A stretch of DNA of 64,000 bases from Brevundimonas sp. (GTDB lineage: Bacteria; Pseudomonadota; Alphaproteobacteria; Caulobacterales; Caulobacteraceae), in assembly GCA_004296955.1 (NCBI GenBank), contig SCVB01000096.1, positions 1 through 64,000 of the forward strand, in the 5' to 3' direction. The number at the start of each line of letters is the position of its first letter. Positions within the stretch are counted from its first letter, which is position 1. Under the pieces are notes generated by a model. That model was not told the origin of the DNA. It searched no databases and saw nothing but the letters and a program-made list of their open reading frames with translations. A program made the translations under genes and the position numbers. Below, one piece after another: positions 42,873 to 52,194 of the stretch.

Positions 42873-43867
42873 GCGAGCTGCAACTCAAGAGCCAGCGTTT
42901 CCGCCGCGAGCGCGAGGCCGACTGGCGCCGGCTCGAGGCCCTGGTCACCAAGGCCGAACAGCGGTCGGCCGGGGCCCTGTCCGACACCGAGATCCTGGCC
43001 ATGCCGGTGCTCTACCGTTCGACCCTCTCGGCCCTGTCGGTGGCCCGCGCCACCTCGCTGGACCAGGCTCTGATCGGCTATCTGGAGAGCCTCGCGGCCC
43101 GGGCCTATTTCTTCGTCTACGGCGCCCGTTCGACGCCGCTGGAGCAGCTGGCCGCCTTCTTCGCCCGGGACTGGCCGGCGGGCGTACGCAGCCTGTGGCG
43201 CGAGACCCTGATCGCCCTCCTGATCACCGCCCTGGGCGCGGGGGTGGCCTGGGGCCTGATCGCCTCGGACGCGGACTGGTTCTACGCCTTTGTCGACCCG
43301 GCCCTGGCCGGCGAGCGCGACCCGACCGCCTCCGCCGCGGCCCTGAGAGCCACCCTGTATCACCAGGAGGGCTCCGACGGCCTGTCCTTCTTCGCGACGA
43401 TGCTGTTCACCCACAACGCCAGCGTCGCCCTGACCGCCTTCGCCCTCGGCTTCGCCCTTGGGGCGCCGACCATCATCCTGCTGCTGATGAACGGCGCCAT
43501 GTTGGGCGCCATGCTGCATGTCTTCATCTCCAGGGGGGTCGGCTTCGAGTTTGGCGGCTGGCTGCTCATCCACGGGGTGACCGAGCTGTTCGCCATCGTG
43601 CTGGCGGGCGCCGCCGGCCTGCGCATCGGCTGGGCCGTGGCCTTCCCCGGCGACGACAGCCGCCTCGAAGCCCTGTCCGGCGCCGGCCGGGGCGCGGGCG
43701 CCGCCATGATGGGGGTGGTCATCATGCTGATGCTGGCCGGTTTGCTGGAGGGATTCGGACGCCAACTGATCGGCAATGATCTCGTCCGCTACGCCATTGC
43801 CGCCGCCACCGCCTTGTTGTGGGGCCTGTATTTCTACGGCCCGCGCCCCTCTGGATCGGCCCGTTGA
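42869..43867 (+). CDS. Stage II sporulation protein M-like membrane protein
   Basis: A 332-residue protein beginning at a GTG (VSELQLKSQRFRREREADWR) that overlaps the DUF58 stop. The C-terminal two thirds hold about five spans, with FATMLFTHNASVALTAFALG and LIHGVTELFAIVLAGAAGLR typical of the SpoIIM family (DUF95). In non-sporulating bacteria these accompany MoxR/DUF58/RDD genes. The longer in-frame opening upstream lies inside the DUF58 gene and is not coding. Confidence 0.9.
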   Translation: MSELQLKSQRFRREREADWRRLEALVTKAEQRSAGALSDTEILAMPVLYRSTLSALSVARATSLDQALIGYLESLAARAYFFVYGARSTPLEQLAAFFARDWPAGVRSLWRETLIALLITALGAGVAWGLIASDADWFYAFVDPALAGERDPTASAAALRATLYHQEGSDGLSFFATMLFTHNASVALTAFALGFALGAPTIILLLMNGAMLGAMLHVFISRGVGFEFGGWLLIHGVTELFAIVLAGAAGLRIGWAVAFPGDDSRLEALSGAGRGAGAAMMGVVIMLMLAGLLEGFGRQLIGNDLVRYAIAAATALLWGLYFYGPRPSGSAR

Positions 43868-44745
43868 CCGCCGTCGACATCACCGCCGAAGCTCGCAGGC
43901 GTCAGCGCAGCCTGATCACGCCCGAGGGCATCGACCTGCGACTTGAAATCGCCAGTGTCGGCCAGCGCCTCGCCGCCCTGATCATCGATATGATGATCAT
44001 CATAGGCGTCATCGTCCTCTTCACGCTCGCCGCCGGCTTCGTCTTCGGGTCGATGACCCGGGCGGGCGAGATGATCGCCGTCATCTGGCTTCTGGGCCTG
44101 TTTCTCCTGCGCAACGGCTATTTCCTCGCTTTCGAGATGTCGGCGAGGGCGGCCACGCCGGGCAAGCGGGTCATGGGACTGCGGGTCGCCGCGCGCGACG
44201 GCGGCCGTCTCAGGTTCGAGGCCATCTTCACCCGCAACGTCCTGCGCGAGCTTGAGCTGTTCCTGCCCCTGTCGGCGATGCTGGCCGCGCCCCTGTCCGG
44301 CGGAGGCGGCGATGTCGACGGCTGGATCTATGTCCTGGGGCTCATCTGGTGCGCGGTCTTCGTCTTCCTGCCGCTGTTCAACGCCGACAATCTGCGGGCG
44401 GGCGATCTGGTCGCGGGCACCTGGGTGCTGCGCACGCCAAAGCAGAAGCTGCTGCGCGACATGGCCGACGACAACGCCGCCCACCAGCCGAACCTCGCCT
44501 TTACCCCTGCCCAGCTGGACGCCTACGGGATCAAAGAGCTGCAGGTGCTGGAACAGGTGCTGCGGACACGGGACAAGCCCACCGTCCGCGCCGTGGCCGA
44601 CCGTATCGCGGGCAAGATCGAATTCACGCGCGGCGACGTCACCGACCTCGAGTTCCTGCGCGCCTATTATCACGCCGTCCGAGGCCGTCTGGAATCACGC
44701 CTCCTCATGGGCCGGCGCCGCAAGGACAAGTTCGACCTGTCCTGA
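43864..44745 (+). CDS. RDD family membrane protein
   Basis: A 293-residue protein. A TTG at 43864 overlaps the SpoIIM stop and begins LTAVDITAEARRRQRSLITP. The RDD motif region reads ASVGQRLAALIIDMMIIIGV, and RAATPGKRVMGLRVAARDGG is the second signature. Four spans lie within the first 180 residues, followed by a cytoplasmic tail with AAHQPNLAFTPAQLDAYGIK. The TTG start is chosen by coupling; no closer ATG is available. It is the last gene of the MoxR operon and is convergent with the next gene. Confidence 0.9.
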   Translation: MTAVDITAEARRRQRSLITPEGIDLRLEIASVGQRLAALIIDMMIIIGVIVLFTLAAGFVFGSMTRAGEMIAVIWLLGLFLLRNGYFLAFEMSARAATPGKRVMGLRVAARDGGRLRFEAIFTRNVLRELELFLPLSAMLAAPLSGGGGDVDGWIYVLGLIWCAVFVFLPLFNADNLRAGDLVAGTWVLRTPKQKLLRDMADDNAAHQPNLAFTPAQLDAYGIKELQVLEQVLRTRDKPTVRAVADRIAGKIEFTRGDVTDLEFLRAYYHAVRGRLESRLLMGRRRKDKFDLS

Positions 44746-44749
44746 CGGC

Positions 44750-45520
44750 TCAGTCGAATATGGAGGCGATGGTCTGGCCGCCGCCTTCCTTGACGGCGCG
44801 CAGCTCGACATAGGTCGCGGCGATGATCGATGACCAGAGCAGGGTCGAGATCGCCTGCGCCAGCGGGCCGAGCACCAGGGTCACGAGATTCAGGCCTGCA
44901 TCGACCTGGAATCCGCTCGTGGCCACTCCAGCGATGCCCACCATGATGCCGATGATCCAGCTGATCACCAGATAGACGACGGTCAGCAGCAGCAGCCACC
45001 AGCGGTGGTTGCGGGTCAGGTCCCGGCTGCGCTGCAGGGCGCGGCCGACGCCGGCGCCTTCGGCCACCACCACGGGCCCCGCCACCAGCCAGATCAGAAA
45101 GATGAGAACGCCGGGAACCACCAGCAGGATCAGACCCAGCGCCATCGCGAGGCCAGCCACGATGCCAACGCCCAGCAGGACCCAGAACGATTTCATCGCC
45201 ACGCCGAAACTCTCGCCGAGCGAGGCCTTCCGACCCTGTAGATCTGCCACGACGACATGGGTGACGACGCCCTGCATAAGGACATTGCAGACGACGCCCA
45301 CGAGCAGACTGGTCGCCCAGATGAGGACGCCTACGGTCATCAGGTCGGCGTCGGTCTGGGTCCACTGGGCCTGCCCCCAGACGAGGGCGGCCTGCGGCAG
45401 GCCGACGAAGATCACCGACATCAGCAGCAACGGCAGGCCATTGGCCCCGATCGCCCCGAAGGTCCGCTCGATCACACGGCCCAGATCGAACCGCCGCTTG
45501 CCTTCATAGCCTGATGACAT
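44750..45520 (-). CDS. Polytopic membrane protein (GDPD-membrane-domain-like)
   Basis: A 256-residue protein with six or so hydrophobic segments. RRFDLGRVIERTFGAIGANG at the N-terminus and VGRALQRSRDLTRNHRWWLL before the last spans are common in bacterial proteins annotated as glycerophosphodiester phosphodiesterase membrane domain. No catalytic phosphodiesterase domain is present. The start at 45520 has GGAGGGG upstream and is preferred over one 30 nt earlier. The function is unknown. Confidence 0.78.
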   Translation of the reverse strand: MSSGYEGKRRFDLGRVIERTFGAIGANGLPLLLMSVIFVGLPQAALVWGQAQWTQTDADLMTVGVLIWATSLLVGVVCNVLMQGVVTHVVVADLQGRKASLGESFGVAMKSFWVLLGVGIVAGLAMALGLILLVVPGVLIFLIWLVAGPVVVAEGAGVGRALQRSRDLTRNHRWWLLLLTVVYLVISWIIGIMVGIAGVATSGFQVDAGLNLVTLVLGPLAQAISTLLWSSIIAATYVELRAVKEGGGQTIASIFD

Positions 45521-45598
45521 CAACCCCTCCGCTTTGACTGAGATGAGCATTCGCCCGTCTCGCGTGCAACCGTCGATTAGGGGTTGCGGCTGTTCGGA

Positions 45599-46219
45599 TC
45601 AGGCGCCCGCCGCCGCCGCGGGTCGGGCGCGGCAGGCGGCCAGCCAGCGCGCCAGATGGGTCAATTCCTCAGGCGGGCGGTATTTGATCAGTCGCGCGAA
45701 ATCGAGGCCGACCACGGCGACGATGTCGGCGATGGTGAAACGGTCCGCCGCCAGGAATTCATGATCCGCCAGCCGCCGGTCGAGGGTCTTCATGAATTTC
45801 TCGGCCGCGACCCGGTTGTAATCGGCCAGTTGCGGCATCTGCACCGCCTCCAGGGCCGCAAGCGCAGGGTGGGAGTGGCGCACGCTCAGCATGATCGGGT
45901 TGGCGAGATAGAATTCGCACCGCCGGGTCCACATCTCGATCACCGCCTGCTCGCGCGCGTCGCGGCCGAACAGGTTGGGCTCGGGGTATAGGGCTTCCAG
46001 ATAGCGACAGATGGCCACCGATTCCGAGATCGTCGTCCCGTCGTCCAGCTCCAGCGCCGGCACATGCGGCACTCCGACCCGGGCGCGATATTCGGGCGTC
46101 TTGTGCTCGCCGGTCAGGATGTCGACCTCGACCAGTTCGACATCCTCGATGCCCTTCTCGGCCATCACCCAGCGGACCCGGCGCGGATTGGGGGCGCGGT
46201 GGGAGGTGTAGAGCTTCAT
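45599..46219 (-). CDS. Glutathione S-transferase family protein
   Basis: A 206-residue protein. The thioredoxin-like N-terminal domain begins MKLYTSHRAPNPRRVRWVMA and has the cis-Pro glutathione site VPHVPALELDDGTTISESVA. An all-helical C-terminal domain has FTIADIVAVVGLDFARLIKY with the conserved Asp cap motif. Substrates are unknown; many such GSTs act in detoxification or redox repair. It is transcribed toward the membrane protein gene from just downstream of nupC. Confidence 0.92.
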   Translation of the reverse strand: MKLYTSHRAPNPRRVRWVMAEKGIEDVELVEVDILTGEHKTPEYRARVGVPHVPALELDDGTTISESVAICRYLEALYPEPNLFGRDAREQAVIEMWTRRCEFYLANPIMLSVRHSHPALAALEAVQMPQLADYNRVAAEKFMKTLDRRLADHEFLAADRFTIADIVAVVGLDFARLIKYRPPEELTHLARWLAACRARPAAAAGA

Positions 46220-46245
46220 CGGAGTCTCCGTTGCTTATTGCAACG

Positions 46246-47520
46246 CTACAGGCCGAAGATGCGGCCCGGCAAGGCCCCGACCACGGCGGCGGCCATCAGG
46301 GTGGCGAGAAAGCCCGCGAACAGGGCCTTCCAGACCATGCCCAGGACCTCCTCGCGGCGTTCCGGCATCAGCACGCTGAGTCCCGTCACCGTGATCCCTA
46401 CCGAGCCGATGTTGGCGAAGCCGCACAGGGCGTAGGTCATCAGCATCCGCGTCCGCTCGCTCATCTCGCCGACGGGGACCTTGCCCAGTTCGATGAAGGC
46501 GACGAACTCGGTCAGGGTCAGCTTGACGCCCAGCAGCCAGCCGGCCTTGCCCGCCTCCGACCATTCCACGCCGGTCAGCCAGGCCACCGGCATGAACAGC
46601 CAGCCCAGCACCCGCTCCACTGTGACGTGATCGCCGAACAGCCAGAACCCGCCCAGCATGACGTTGACCAGGGCCACCAGGGCCACGAACACGATCAGCA
46701 CCGCCGAGATGTTCAGCACCACCATCAGGCCGTCCGCCGTGCCCTTGACGATGGCGTCGATGGCGCTGTCGTACTTCAGGGCGGAATCATACTCGGCATG
46801 CGCCCCGCCCAGCCCTGGCGTTTCCGGGATCAGGATCCGCGCGAGCAAAATGCCCGCCGGCGCCGAGACGATCGAGGCCACCAGCACATGGCCCGCCGCG
46901 TTCGGCAGGGTCGGCCCGAGAATCGCGGCGTAGGCCACCATGGTCGACCCGGCCACCGTGGCCAGACCGACCACCATCATCAGGAACAGCTCTGACCGGG
47001 TCAGCTTGTCGAGATAGGCCCGGATGACGATCGGGCTCTCGATCATGCCGAGAAAGATGTTGGCGGCCACCGCCAGGGCCGAGGCGCCGCCGAGACCCAT
47101 GGTGCGCTGGAACAGGAAGCCGAAGCCGTGGGTGATCCATTTCAGGACCTTCCAGTGCCACAGCAGCGCCGACAGGGCCGAGATCACAAGGATCAGCGGC
47201 AGCACCTGGAAGGCGAAGGTGAACAGGGCCCCGTCATTGGTGACCGCATACGGCTGGTCGCCCCCGGCCAGATAGCCGAACACGAACTGCGTCCCGCGCT
47301 GCGTCGCGGCGTTCAGGCCGTCGACCGCGCCCGTGACCGCAGCCAGGACATTCTGCGAGCCCGGAATGGCGAACAGCGCCAGCACCAGGGCCGCCTGCAC
47401 GGCGATGGCGCCCAGCGTCAGCTTCCACGGAAAGGCCCGCCGGTTCTCGGACAGGGCCCAACAGGCGCCGACGATGACGACGAGCCCCAGCAGACTCTGG
47501 AGATTGAGGACGCTGAACAT
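46246..47520 (-). CDS. nupC: Concentrative nucleoside transporter (NupC family)
   Basis: A 424-residue inner-membrane symporter. MFSVLNLQSLLGLVVIVGAC starts the protein. The family-typical FLGMIESPIVIRAYLDKLTR, LGPTLPNAAGHVLVASIVSA and YALCGFANIGSVGITVTGLS follow, with about nine or more spans. It takes up nucleosides with H+ or Na+. The start at 47520 is chosen; the upstream open frame is Arg-rich and lacks homology-like sequence. Confidence 0.93.
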   Translation of the reverse strand: MFSVLNLQSLLGLVVIVGACWALSENRRAFPWKLTLGAIAVQAALVLALFAIPGSQNVLAAVTGAVDGLNAATQRGTQFVFGYLAGGDQPYAVTNDGALFTFAFQVLPLILVISALSALLWHWKVLKWITHGFGFLFQRTMGLGGASALAVAANIFLGMIESPIVIRAYLDKLTRSELFLMMVVGLATVAGSTMVAYAAILGPTLPNAAGHVLVASIVSAPAGILLARILIPETPGLGGAHAEYDSALKYDSAIDAIVKGTADGLMVVLNISAVLIVFVALVALVNVMLGGFWLFGDHVTVERVLGWLFMPVAWLTGVEWSEAGKAGWLLGVKLTLTEFVAFIELGKVPVGEMSERTRMLMTYALCGFANIGSVGITVTGLSVLMPERREEVLGMVWKALFAGFLATLMAAAVVGALPGRIFGL

Positions 47521-47681
47521 GGACGCAATTCCCCGCCGACTCCCCCGTCGGCCCTGTTTCGTTGAACGCCACGCGGGCGCAGTTGGCAAGCCGCGGTTTC
47601 GCTCGTTTCCAGCCCTGAATCGGTCGCCTTCCACGCGCGTCATCACGAAACCGTGATCACCACGGGACAGGGAGATTGACG

Positions 47682-48569
47682 ATGCGCAAGGCTCTGATGC
47701 TGGCCTCGGCCGGCCTGATCGTACTGGCCGGATGTTCGCCGGCGGGCGACAAGACGGAGGAATACGCCGCTAAGGCGGCCCCGCCCGCCGAAGCCGCGGC
47801 CGAGGCTCCGGCGGACGCCGCGGCGACGAACCAACGGGCGGCCGCCTCGCCCGCTCCCGTCGTCGCCCCGGCACCGCTCGCGCCGGTCGCACGGATCGCC
47901 TACGCCTACCGTTACGCCCTGTCCCTGCCGCGCGACCGCGGCGCCGAAATGATGAGCCGCCACGAACTGGCCTGCGTCTCGGCCGGGCCCGGCTTCTGCC
48001 AGGTGATCTCGGCCCGGGCCGACTGGACCGCGCGCGAACCCGGCGGACGGCTTGAGCTGCGCGGCCAGCCCGAATGGATCAACCGCTTCCGCAGCGGCCT
48101 GGCGCTGGACGCGCAGAATGCGGGCGGCCGTCTCGACGAGGCCGTCACCGAGGGCGAGGACGTCACGCGCGGCATCGATACAGCAGCCACGGGAGCGCAG
48201 ACCACAGCCTCCCTCGCCGAACGCATTCGCCAGCTCCAGGCGCGGTCCGGCGGTACGATGGCCCAGCGGCTGGAGATCGAACGGCAGCTGGCCGTCCTGC
48301 AGCAGCAATACGACGCGCAGCAGATCGAACTGCGCGCCCTCAACCACCGGGTCCAGTCGGCCCGGCTGACGCTCGACTATCGCCAGGGCGGGATCATGGC
48401 GGCCGACAGCCCGACGCGGCCGGTCGCCCGCGCACTGGGCGACGCCTTCGGCCTGTCGATGGGCATGCTGGCCATCCTGATCACGGCCGGATCGGTGTTG
48501 CTCCCGATCGTGGTCATCGGCGGCGCCGTCTGGTGGGGCATCCGTCGGCGGAAGCCCGCGTCAGCCTAG
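47682..48569 (+). CDS. DUF4349 family lipoprotein
   Basis: A 295-residue protein. A lipobox (LIVLAGCSPA) lies at about residues 14-23, followed by an Ala/Pro-rich linker. The central domain contains GGRLDEAVTEGEDVTRGIDT and RLEIERQLAVLQQQYDAQQI, a long coiled coil typical of DUF4349. A C-terminal membrane span (LAILITAGSVLLPIVVIGGA) ends in basic residues. The start at 47682 has GGAG 7 bp upstream; a TTG 6 nt earlier is less likely. The stop codon overlaps that of the convergent ilvE gene in a CTAG palindrome. Confidence 0.88.
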   Translation: MRKALMLASAGLIVLAGCSPAGDKTEEYAAKAAPPAEAAAEAPADAAATNQRAAASPAPVVAPAPLAPVARIAYAYRYALSLPRDRGAEMMSRHELACVSAGPGFCQVISARADWTAREPGGRLELRGQPEWINRFRSGLALDAQNAGGRLDEAVTEGEDVTRGIDTAATGAQTTASLAERIRQLQARSGGTMAQRLEIERQLAVLQQQYDAQQIELRALNHRVQSARLTLDYRQGGIMAADSPTRPVARALGDAFGLSMGMLAILITAGSVLLPIVVIGGAVWWGIRRRKPASA

Positions 48570-49447
48570 ATCTGGCCCCGCACCAGCCGGCTGTATTCGT
48601 CCATCAGGCTGAGACTGATTTCCCCCGGGGTGAAGCGATCGTCGCCGATCTCGCTCACCGGGGTGATCTCGGCCGCCGTGCCGCACAGGAAGCATTCGCT
48701 GAACCCGGCCAGCTCCTCGGGCCGGATGTGGCGCACCTCGACCTCGAGCCCGCGCGCCGCCAGCATTTCCAGCACGGTCTGGCGGGTGATGCCGTTCAGG
48801 ATCGCCCCGTCGGCGGGCGGGGTGATCAGCCGGCCGTCCTGGACGAAGAAGACATTGGCGCCGGTCGCCTCGGCGACATAGCCGCGCCAGTCCAGCAGCA
48901 TGGCGTCGGCGTAGCCGCGCGCCTCGGCGAAGTGACGATTGATCGTGCCGATCATGTACAGGCCGGCCGCCTTGGCCTCGGTCGGGGCGGTCTCCGGCGA
49001 CGGCCGCTTGTAGGGCGCCCAGCAGAGCCGAATGCCTTTGGCCTTGGTTTCAGGGTCAAAATAGCTGGGCCAGTCCCAGACGGCGATGGCCACGCGGGTC
49101 CGGGTCTGTTGCGCCGAAACGCTGACCTGTTCCGACCCCCGGAAGGCGATGGGGCGCACATAGGCGTCAGTCAGGCCGTTTCGCGCGCAGGTCTCCTTGC
49201 AGGCGTCGTTGATCTGCGCCACCGTGAACGGAATCTGGAAGTCGAGCACCTCGGCCGAGCGGAACAAACGGTTCGTATGCTCCGTCAATTTGAAGATCTG
49301 GCCATTGTACATCCGCTCGCCTTCAAACACCGAAGAGGCGTAGTGGAGTGCGTGGGTCAAAACGTGCACGCGGGCTTCCCGCCAGGGCACAAATTCGCCG
49401 TCAAACCAGATCCAACCGTCACGATCGTCGATAGGAACGAAGGCCAT
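48566..49447 (-). CDS. ilvE: Branched-chain amino acid aminotransferase
   Basis: A 293-residue class IV PLP aminotransferase. WFDGEFVPWREARVHVLTHA and HYASSVFEGERMYNGQIFKL are at the N-terminus. EAKAAGLYMIGTINRHFAEA holds the PLP Lys, and LDWRGYVAEATGANVFFVQD with ILNGITRQTVLEM form the phosphate site. It makes Val, Leu and Ile from their 2-oxo acids and runs in reverse in catabolism. It is transcribed divergently from the response regulator gene. Confidence 0.94.
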   Translation of the reverse strand: MAFVPIDDRDGWIWFDGEFVPWREARVHVLTHALHYASSVFEGERMYNGQIFKLTEHTNRLFRSAEVLDFQIPFTVAQINDACKETCARNGLTDAYVRPIAFRGSEQVSVSAQQTRTRVAIAVWDWPSYFDPETKAKGIRLCWAPYKRPSPETAPTEAKAAGLYMIGTINRHFAEARGYADAMLLDWRGYVAEATGANVFFVQDGRLITPPADGAILNGITRQTVLEMLAARGLEVEVRHIRPEELAGFSECFLCGTAAEITPVSEIGDDRFTPGEISLSLMDEYSRLVRGQI

Positions 49448-49535
49448 TGAATAACGTCTCCCGCGCTGATCACCGGGTTAGAGCCGCCGGAACCGTTCAG
49501 GTCAACGCCTGCGCGCGCCGCGGGGTCGCTTCAGC

Positions 49536-50267
49536 ATGAGCGAGGCGCGCCCCCACGGCCGTTCGGGTCCGGTCGCCGGCGCCGGCGCCGGCCGCCACCT
49601 GCTGGTCGTTGATGATGACGACCGCATCCGGGAATTGCTGAAGGAATTCCTCGCCCGCGAAGGGTATCGCGTCACCGGCGCGGCCCACGCCGCGGCCGCC
49701 AGGCGGCTGATGGAGCTGATCGAGTTCGACCTGGTGGTCCTCGACGTGATGATGCCGGGCGAAAGCGGATTCGACCTGACCACCTGGGTCCGGTCCAAGG
49801 CCGAGACGTCAAAGACGCCAGTCCTGCTGCTCACCGCGCGCGGCGACCCCGACGATCGAATCGAGGGCCTGTCGCGCGGCGCTGACGACTATATGTCCAA
49901 GCCGTTCGACCCGCGGGAGCTGGCCCTGCGCGTCGACGCCATACTGCGCCGCACCGGCGGCAAGCCCCTGACCCCGCGCGAGATCAAGTTGGGGCCCGCG
50001 GTATTCGACATGGAGCGGCTGGAGCTCATGCGCGACGGCAAGCTGCAGCGCCTGACAGAGGCTGAGGCCCAACTCCTGAAGACCTTGGCCATCCACGCCC
50101 ATTCGGCGGTCGAGCGGATGAGCCTGTCGCCTGACACCGCGGACATCACCGGCCGCGCCGTTGATGTCCAGGTCACCCGCCTGCGCCGCAAGCTGGAGGC
50201 GGACCCCAAGAACCCGCGCTACCTCCAGACGGTGCGCGGCGTCGGCTATATGCTGGCTCCGGACTGA
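49536..50267 (+). CDS. OmpR-family response regulator
   Basis: A 243-residue two-domain regulator. The receiver has HLLVVDDDDRIRELLKEFL, phospho-Asp at about 70 in LVVLDVMMPGESGFDL, and Lys at about 122 in DYMSKPFDPRE. A winged-helix DNA-binding domain has RLTEAEAQLLKTLAIHAHSA and GRAVDVQVTRLRRKLEADPK. It is encoded 7 bp upstream of its partner kinase. Its position beside ilvE is common in alphaproteobacteria. The stimulus is unknown. Confidence 0.94.
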   Translation: MSEARPHGRSGPVAGAGAGRHLLVVDDDDRIRELLKEFLAREGYRVTGAAHAAAARRLMELIEFDLVVLDVMMPGESGFDLTTWVRSKAETSKTPVLLLTARGDPDDRIEGLSRGADDYMSKPFDPRELALRVDAILRRTGGKPLTPREIKLGPAVFDMERLELMRDGKLQRLTEAEAQLLKTLAIHAHSAVERMSLSPDTADITGRAVDVQVTRLRRKLEADPKNPRYLQTVRGVGYMLAPD

Positions 50268-50274
50268 GCCGGCG

Positions 50275-51618
50275 ATGAGGCTGCTTCCAGCAAGCCTCTG
50301 GCCGCGGTTCCTGAAGCGGCGGCTGCCGACCTCCCTGTGGGGACGGTCGCTGCTGATCATTGTCCTGCCGGTGCTGGTCATGCAGGTGGCCGTCACCTGG
50401 GCCTTCTTCGACATGCACTGGCAGACGGTGACCGCCCGCCTGTCCGACGGTCTGGCGGGCGACATCGCCTGGGCCGCAGAAAGCTGGCGCGACGACCCTA
50501 CCCCGGAGAACATGGCGATCATCTCCGAACGGGCCGAGCGTTCGATGTCCCTGTCGGTGCAGTTGCGGGAGGGTGACGTCCTTCCGGACGAGAACCGGCG
50601 CGGGCCGATCGGCGTCGTCGATCGCACCCTGGAGAAGGCCCTGGCCACCCGCCTCGACCAGCCCTTCTGGTTCGATACGACCCGCTACCCGGCCTATGTC
50701 GACATCCGCGTGCAGCAGCCGCAGGGCGTGCTCCGCGTCATCGCCCCGCGCGAGCGCGCCGTGGCCACCCAGGCCCACATCTTCGTCCTGTGGCTGACCA
50801 TCGCCACGGTGCTGCTGATGAGCGTGGCCATCCTGTTCATCCGCAACCAGGTGCGCGCCATCGAGCGGCTGGCGGCCGCCGCCGAAGCCTTCGGCCGGGG
50901 CGAGACCAGCGAGCATTTCAAGCCCCACGGCGCGCGCGAGGTCCGGGCCGCCGCCAACGCCTTCCTGGCCATGCGGGAGCGGATCCAGCGCCATATCGAC
51001 CAGCGCACGGCCCTGCTGGCCTCGGTCAGCCACGACCTGCGCACGCCCCTGACCCGGCTGCGACTGGAGCTGGCCCTGGCCCCGCCCTTCAAGCGCGCCG
51101 GCGCCATGCAGGGCGACCTGGACGAGATGGAGCATATGATCGACGAATACCTCGCCTTCGCCCGTGGCGAGGCGGGCGAGGCCGCCCAGTCCGTGTCCAT
51201 CCCCGACCTGCTCGCCGCCGCGGCCGAGGACGCGCGCCGCGCCGGGGCGGCGGTCGAGGTCGTCGCCCCCGCCGACCTGACCGCCTCGCTTCGTCCCCTC
51301 GCCTTCAAACGCGCCCTGACCAACCTGGCGGGCAACGCCGCCGCGCACGGCGAGCACGTCCGCCTCAGCGCCCGCGCCCTGCCCTCCGGCGGGCTGGAGG
51401 TCGTCGTCGAGGACGACGGTCCCGGCATCCCGGAGGACATGCATGAAGAGGCCTTCCGCCCCTTCTCCCGCCTCGACGCATCGCGCAACCAGAACCGGAA
51501 GGGCGTCGGCCTCGGCCTCGCCATCGCTCGCGACGTGGCTCGCGGCCACGGCGGCGACATCACGCTCGAGCGCAGCGAGATGGGCGGCCTCAAGGCCCTC
51601 ATCCGCCTGCCCGGCTGA
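50275..51618 (+). CDS. EnvZ-like sensor histidine kinase
   Basis: A 447-residue inner-membrane kinase. A first span lies at about residues 25-46 (SLLIIVLPVLVMQVAVTWAF), then a periplasmic domain of about 120 residues, and a second span near 168-190. A HAMP linker follows. HisKA has LASVSHDLRTPLTRLRLELA with phospho-His at about 253, and HATPase has LTNLAGNAAAHG, EDDGPGIPEDMHEEAFRPFS and KGVGLGLAIARD. It phosphorylates the regulator encoded just upstream. Confidence 0.94.
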   Translation: MRLLPASLWPRFLKRRLPTSLWGRSLLIIVLPVLVMQVAVTWAFFDMHWQTVTARLSDGLAGDIAWAAESWRDDPTPENMAIISERAERSMSLSVQLREGDVLPDENRRGPIGVVDRTLEKALATRLDQPFWFDTTRYPAYVDIRVQQPQGVLRVIAPRERAVATQAHIFVLWLTIATVLLMSVAILFIRNQVRAIERLAAAAEAFGRGETSEHFKPHGAREVRAAANAFLAMRERIQRHIDQRTALLASVSHDLRTPLTRLRLELALAPPFKRAGAMQGDLDEMEHMIDEYLAFARGEAGEAAQSVSIPDLLAAAAEDARRAGAAVEVVAPADLTASLRPLAFKRALTNLAGNAAAHGEHVRLSARALPSGGLEVVVEDDGPGIPEDMHEEAFRPFSRLDASRNQNRKGVGLGLAIARDVARGHGGDITLERSEMGGLKALIRLPG

Positions 51619-51699
51619 TTATTTCTCCCGATGGTCGGAGGATTGCGGAGCGGGCGGTCAGCTCCCACCTTCGATCCTGACGGGACATCAGAGGACAAC

Positions 51700-52194
51700 A
51701 TGCGCACACTCGCCTGCTTCGCCCCCCTCGCCGCTGTGCTGGCTTTCAGCGCCGCGCCGGCCATGGCCGAACCCGCGCTGATCAGCGTCAGCCTCGGACC
51801 CGATTTGCAGGAGAAGGCTGAGGAGCTCGGCCCGCGCGAGGTCCAGGAACAGGCCGACCGACTGGCTGCGCTGGTCGGACGCGCCCTCGCTCGCGAAGGC
51901 GACCTCGACGGCGCCCGGATCGAACTTGTGCTGACCGACCTGCGGCCCAACCGGCCGACCTTCCGGCAGATGGCCGACCGCCCGGGGCTGGACGGCCATC
52001 GCAGCCGGTCGATCGGCGGCGCGACCATCGAGGGCCAGATCGTCACGGCCGACGGACGGACCCTGCCTGTCCGGTATGACTGGCATTCCGTCAGCCTGGC
52101 CGACGTGCACGGCCTCAGCACCTGGGCCGACGCGGACCGGGCCTATCGCCGGCTGGCCGCCAATCTCGCCGACGGTCGCTACGTCAACCGCTAG
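51700..52194 (+). CDS. Exported protein of unknown function
   Basis: A 164-residue protein with a signal peptide (MRTLACFAPLAAVLAFSAAP then AMAEP). The mature part, with AREGDLDGARIELVLTDLRP and HGLSTWADADRAYRRLAANL, has a balanced composition with predicted strands and helices. I recognise no family. The start at 51700 gives a perfect signal peptide. It overlaps the convergent proC stop by 4 bp, and follows the kinase gene by about 80 bp. Confidence 0.72.
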   Translation: MRTLACFAPLAAVLAFSAAPAMAEPALISVSLGPDLQEKAEELGPREVQEQADRLAALVGRALAREGDLDGARIELVLTDLRPNRPTFRQMADRPGLDGHRSRSIGGATIEGQIVTADGRTLPVRYDWHSVSLADVHGLSTWADADRAYRRLAANLADGRYVNR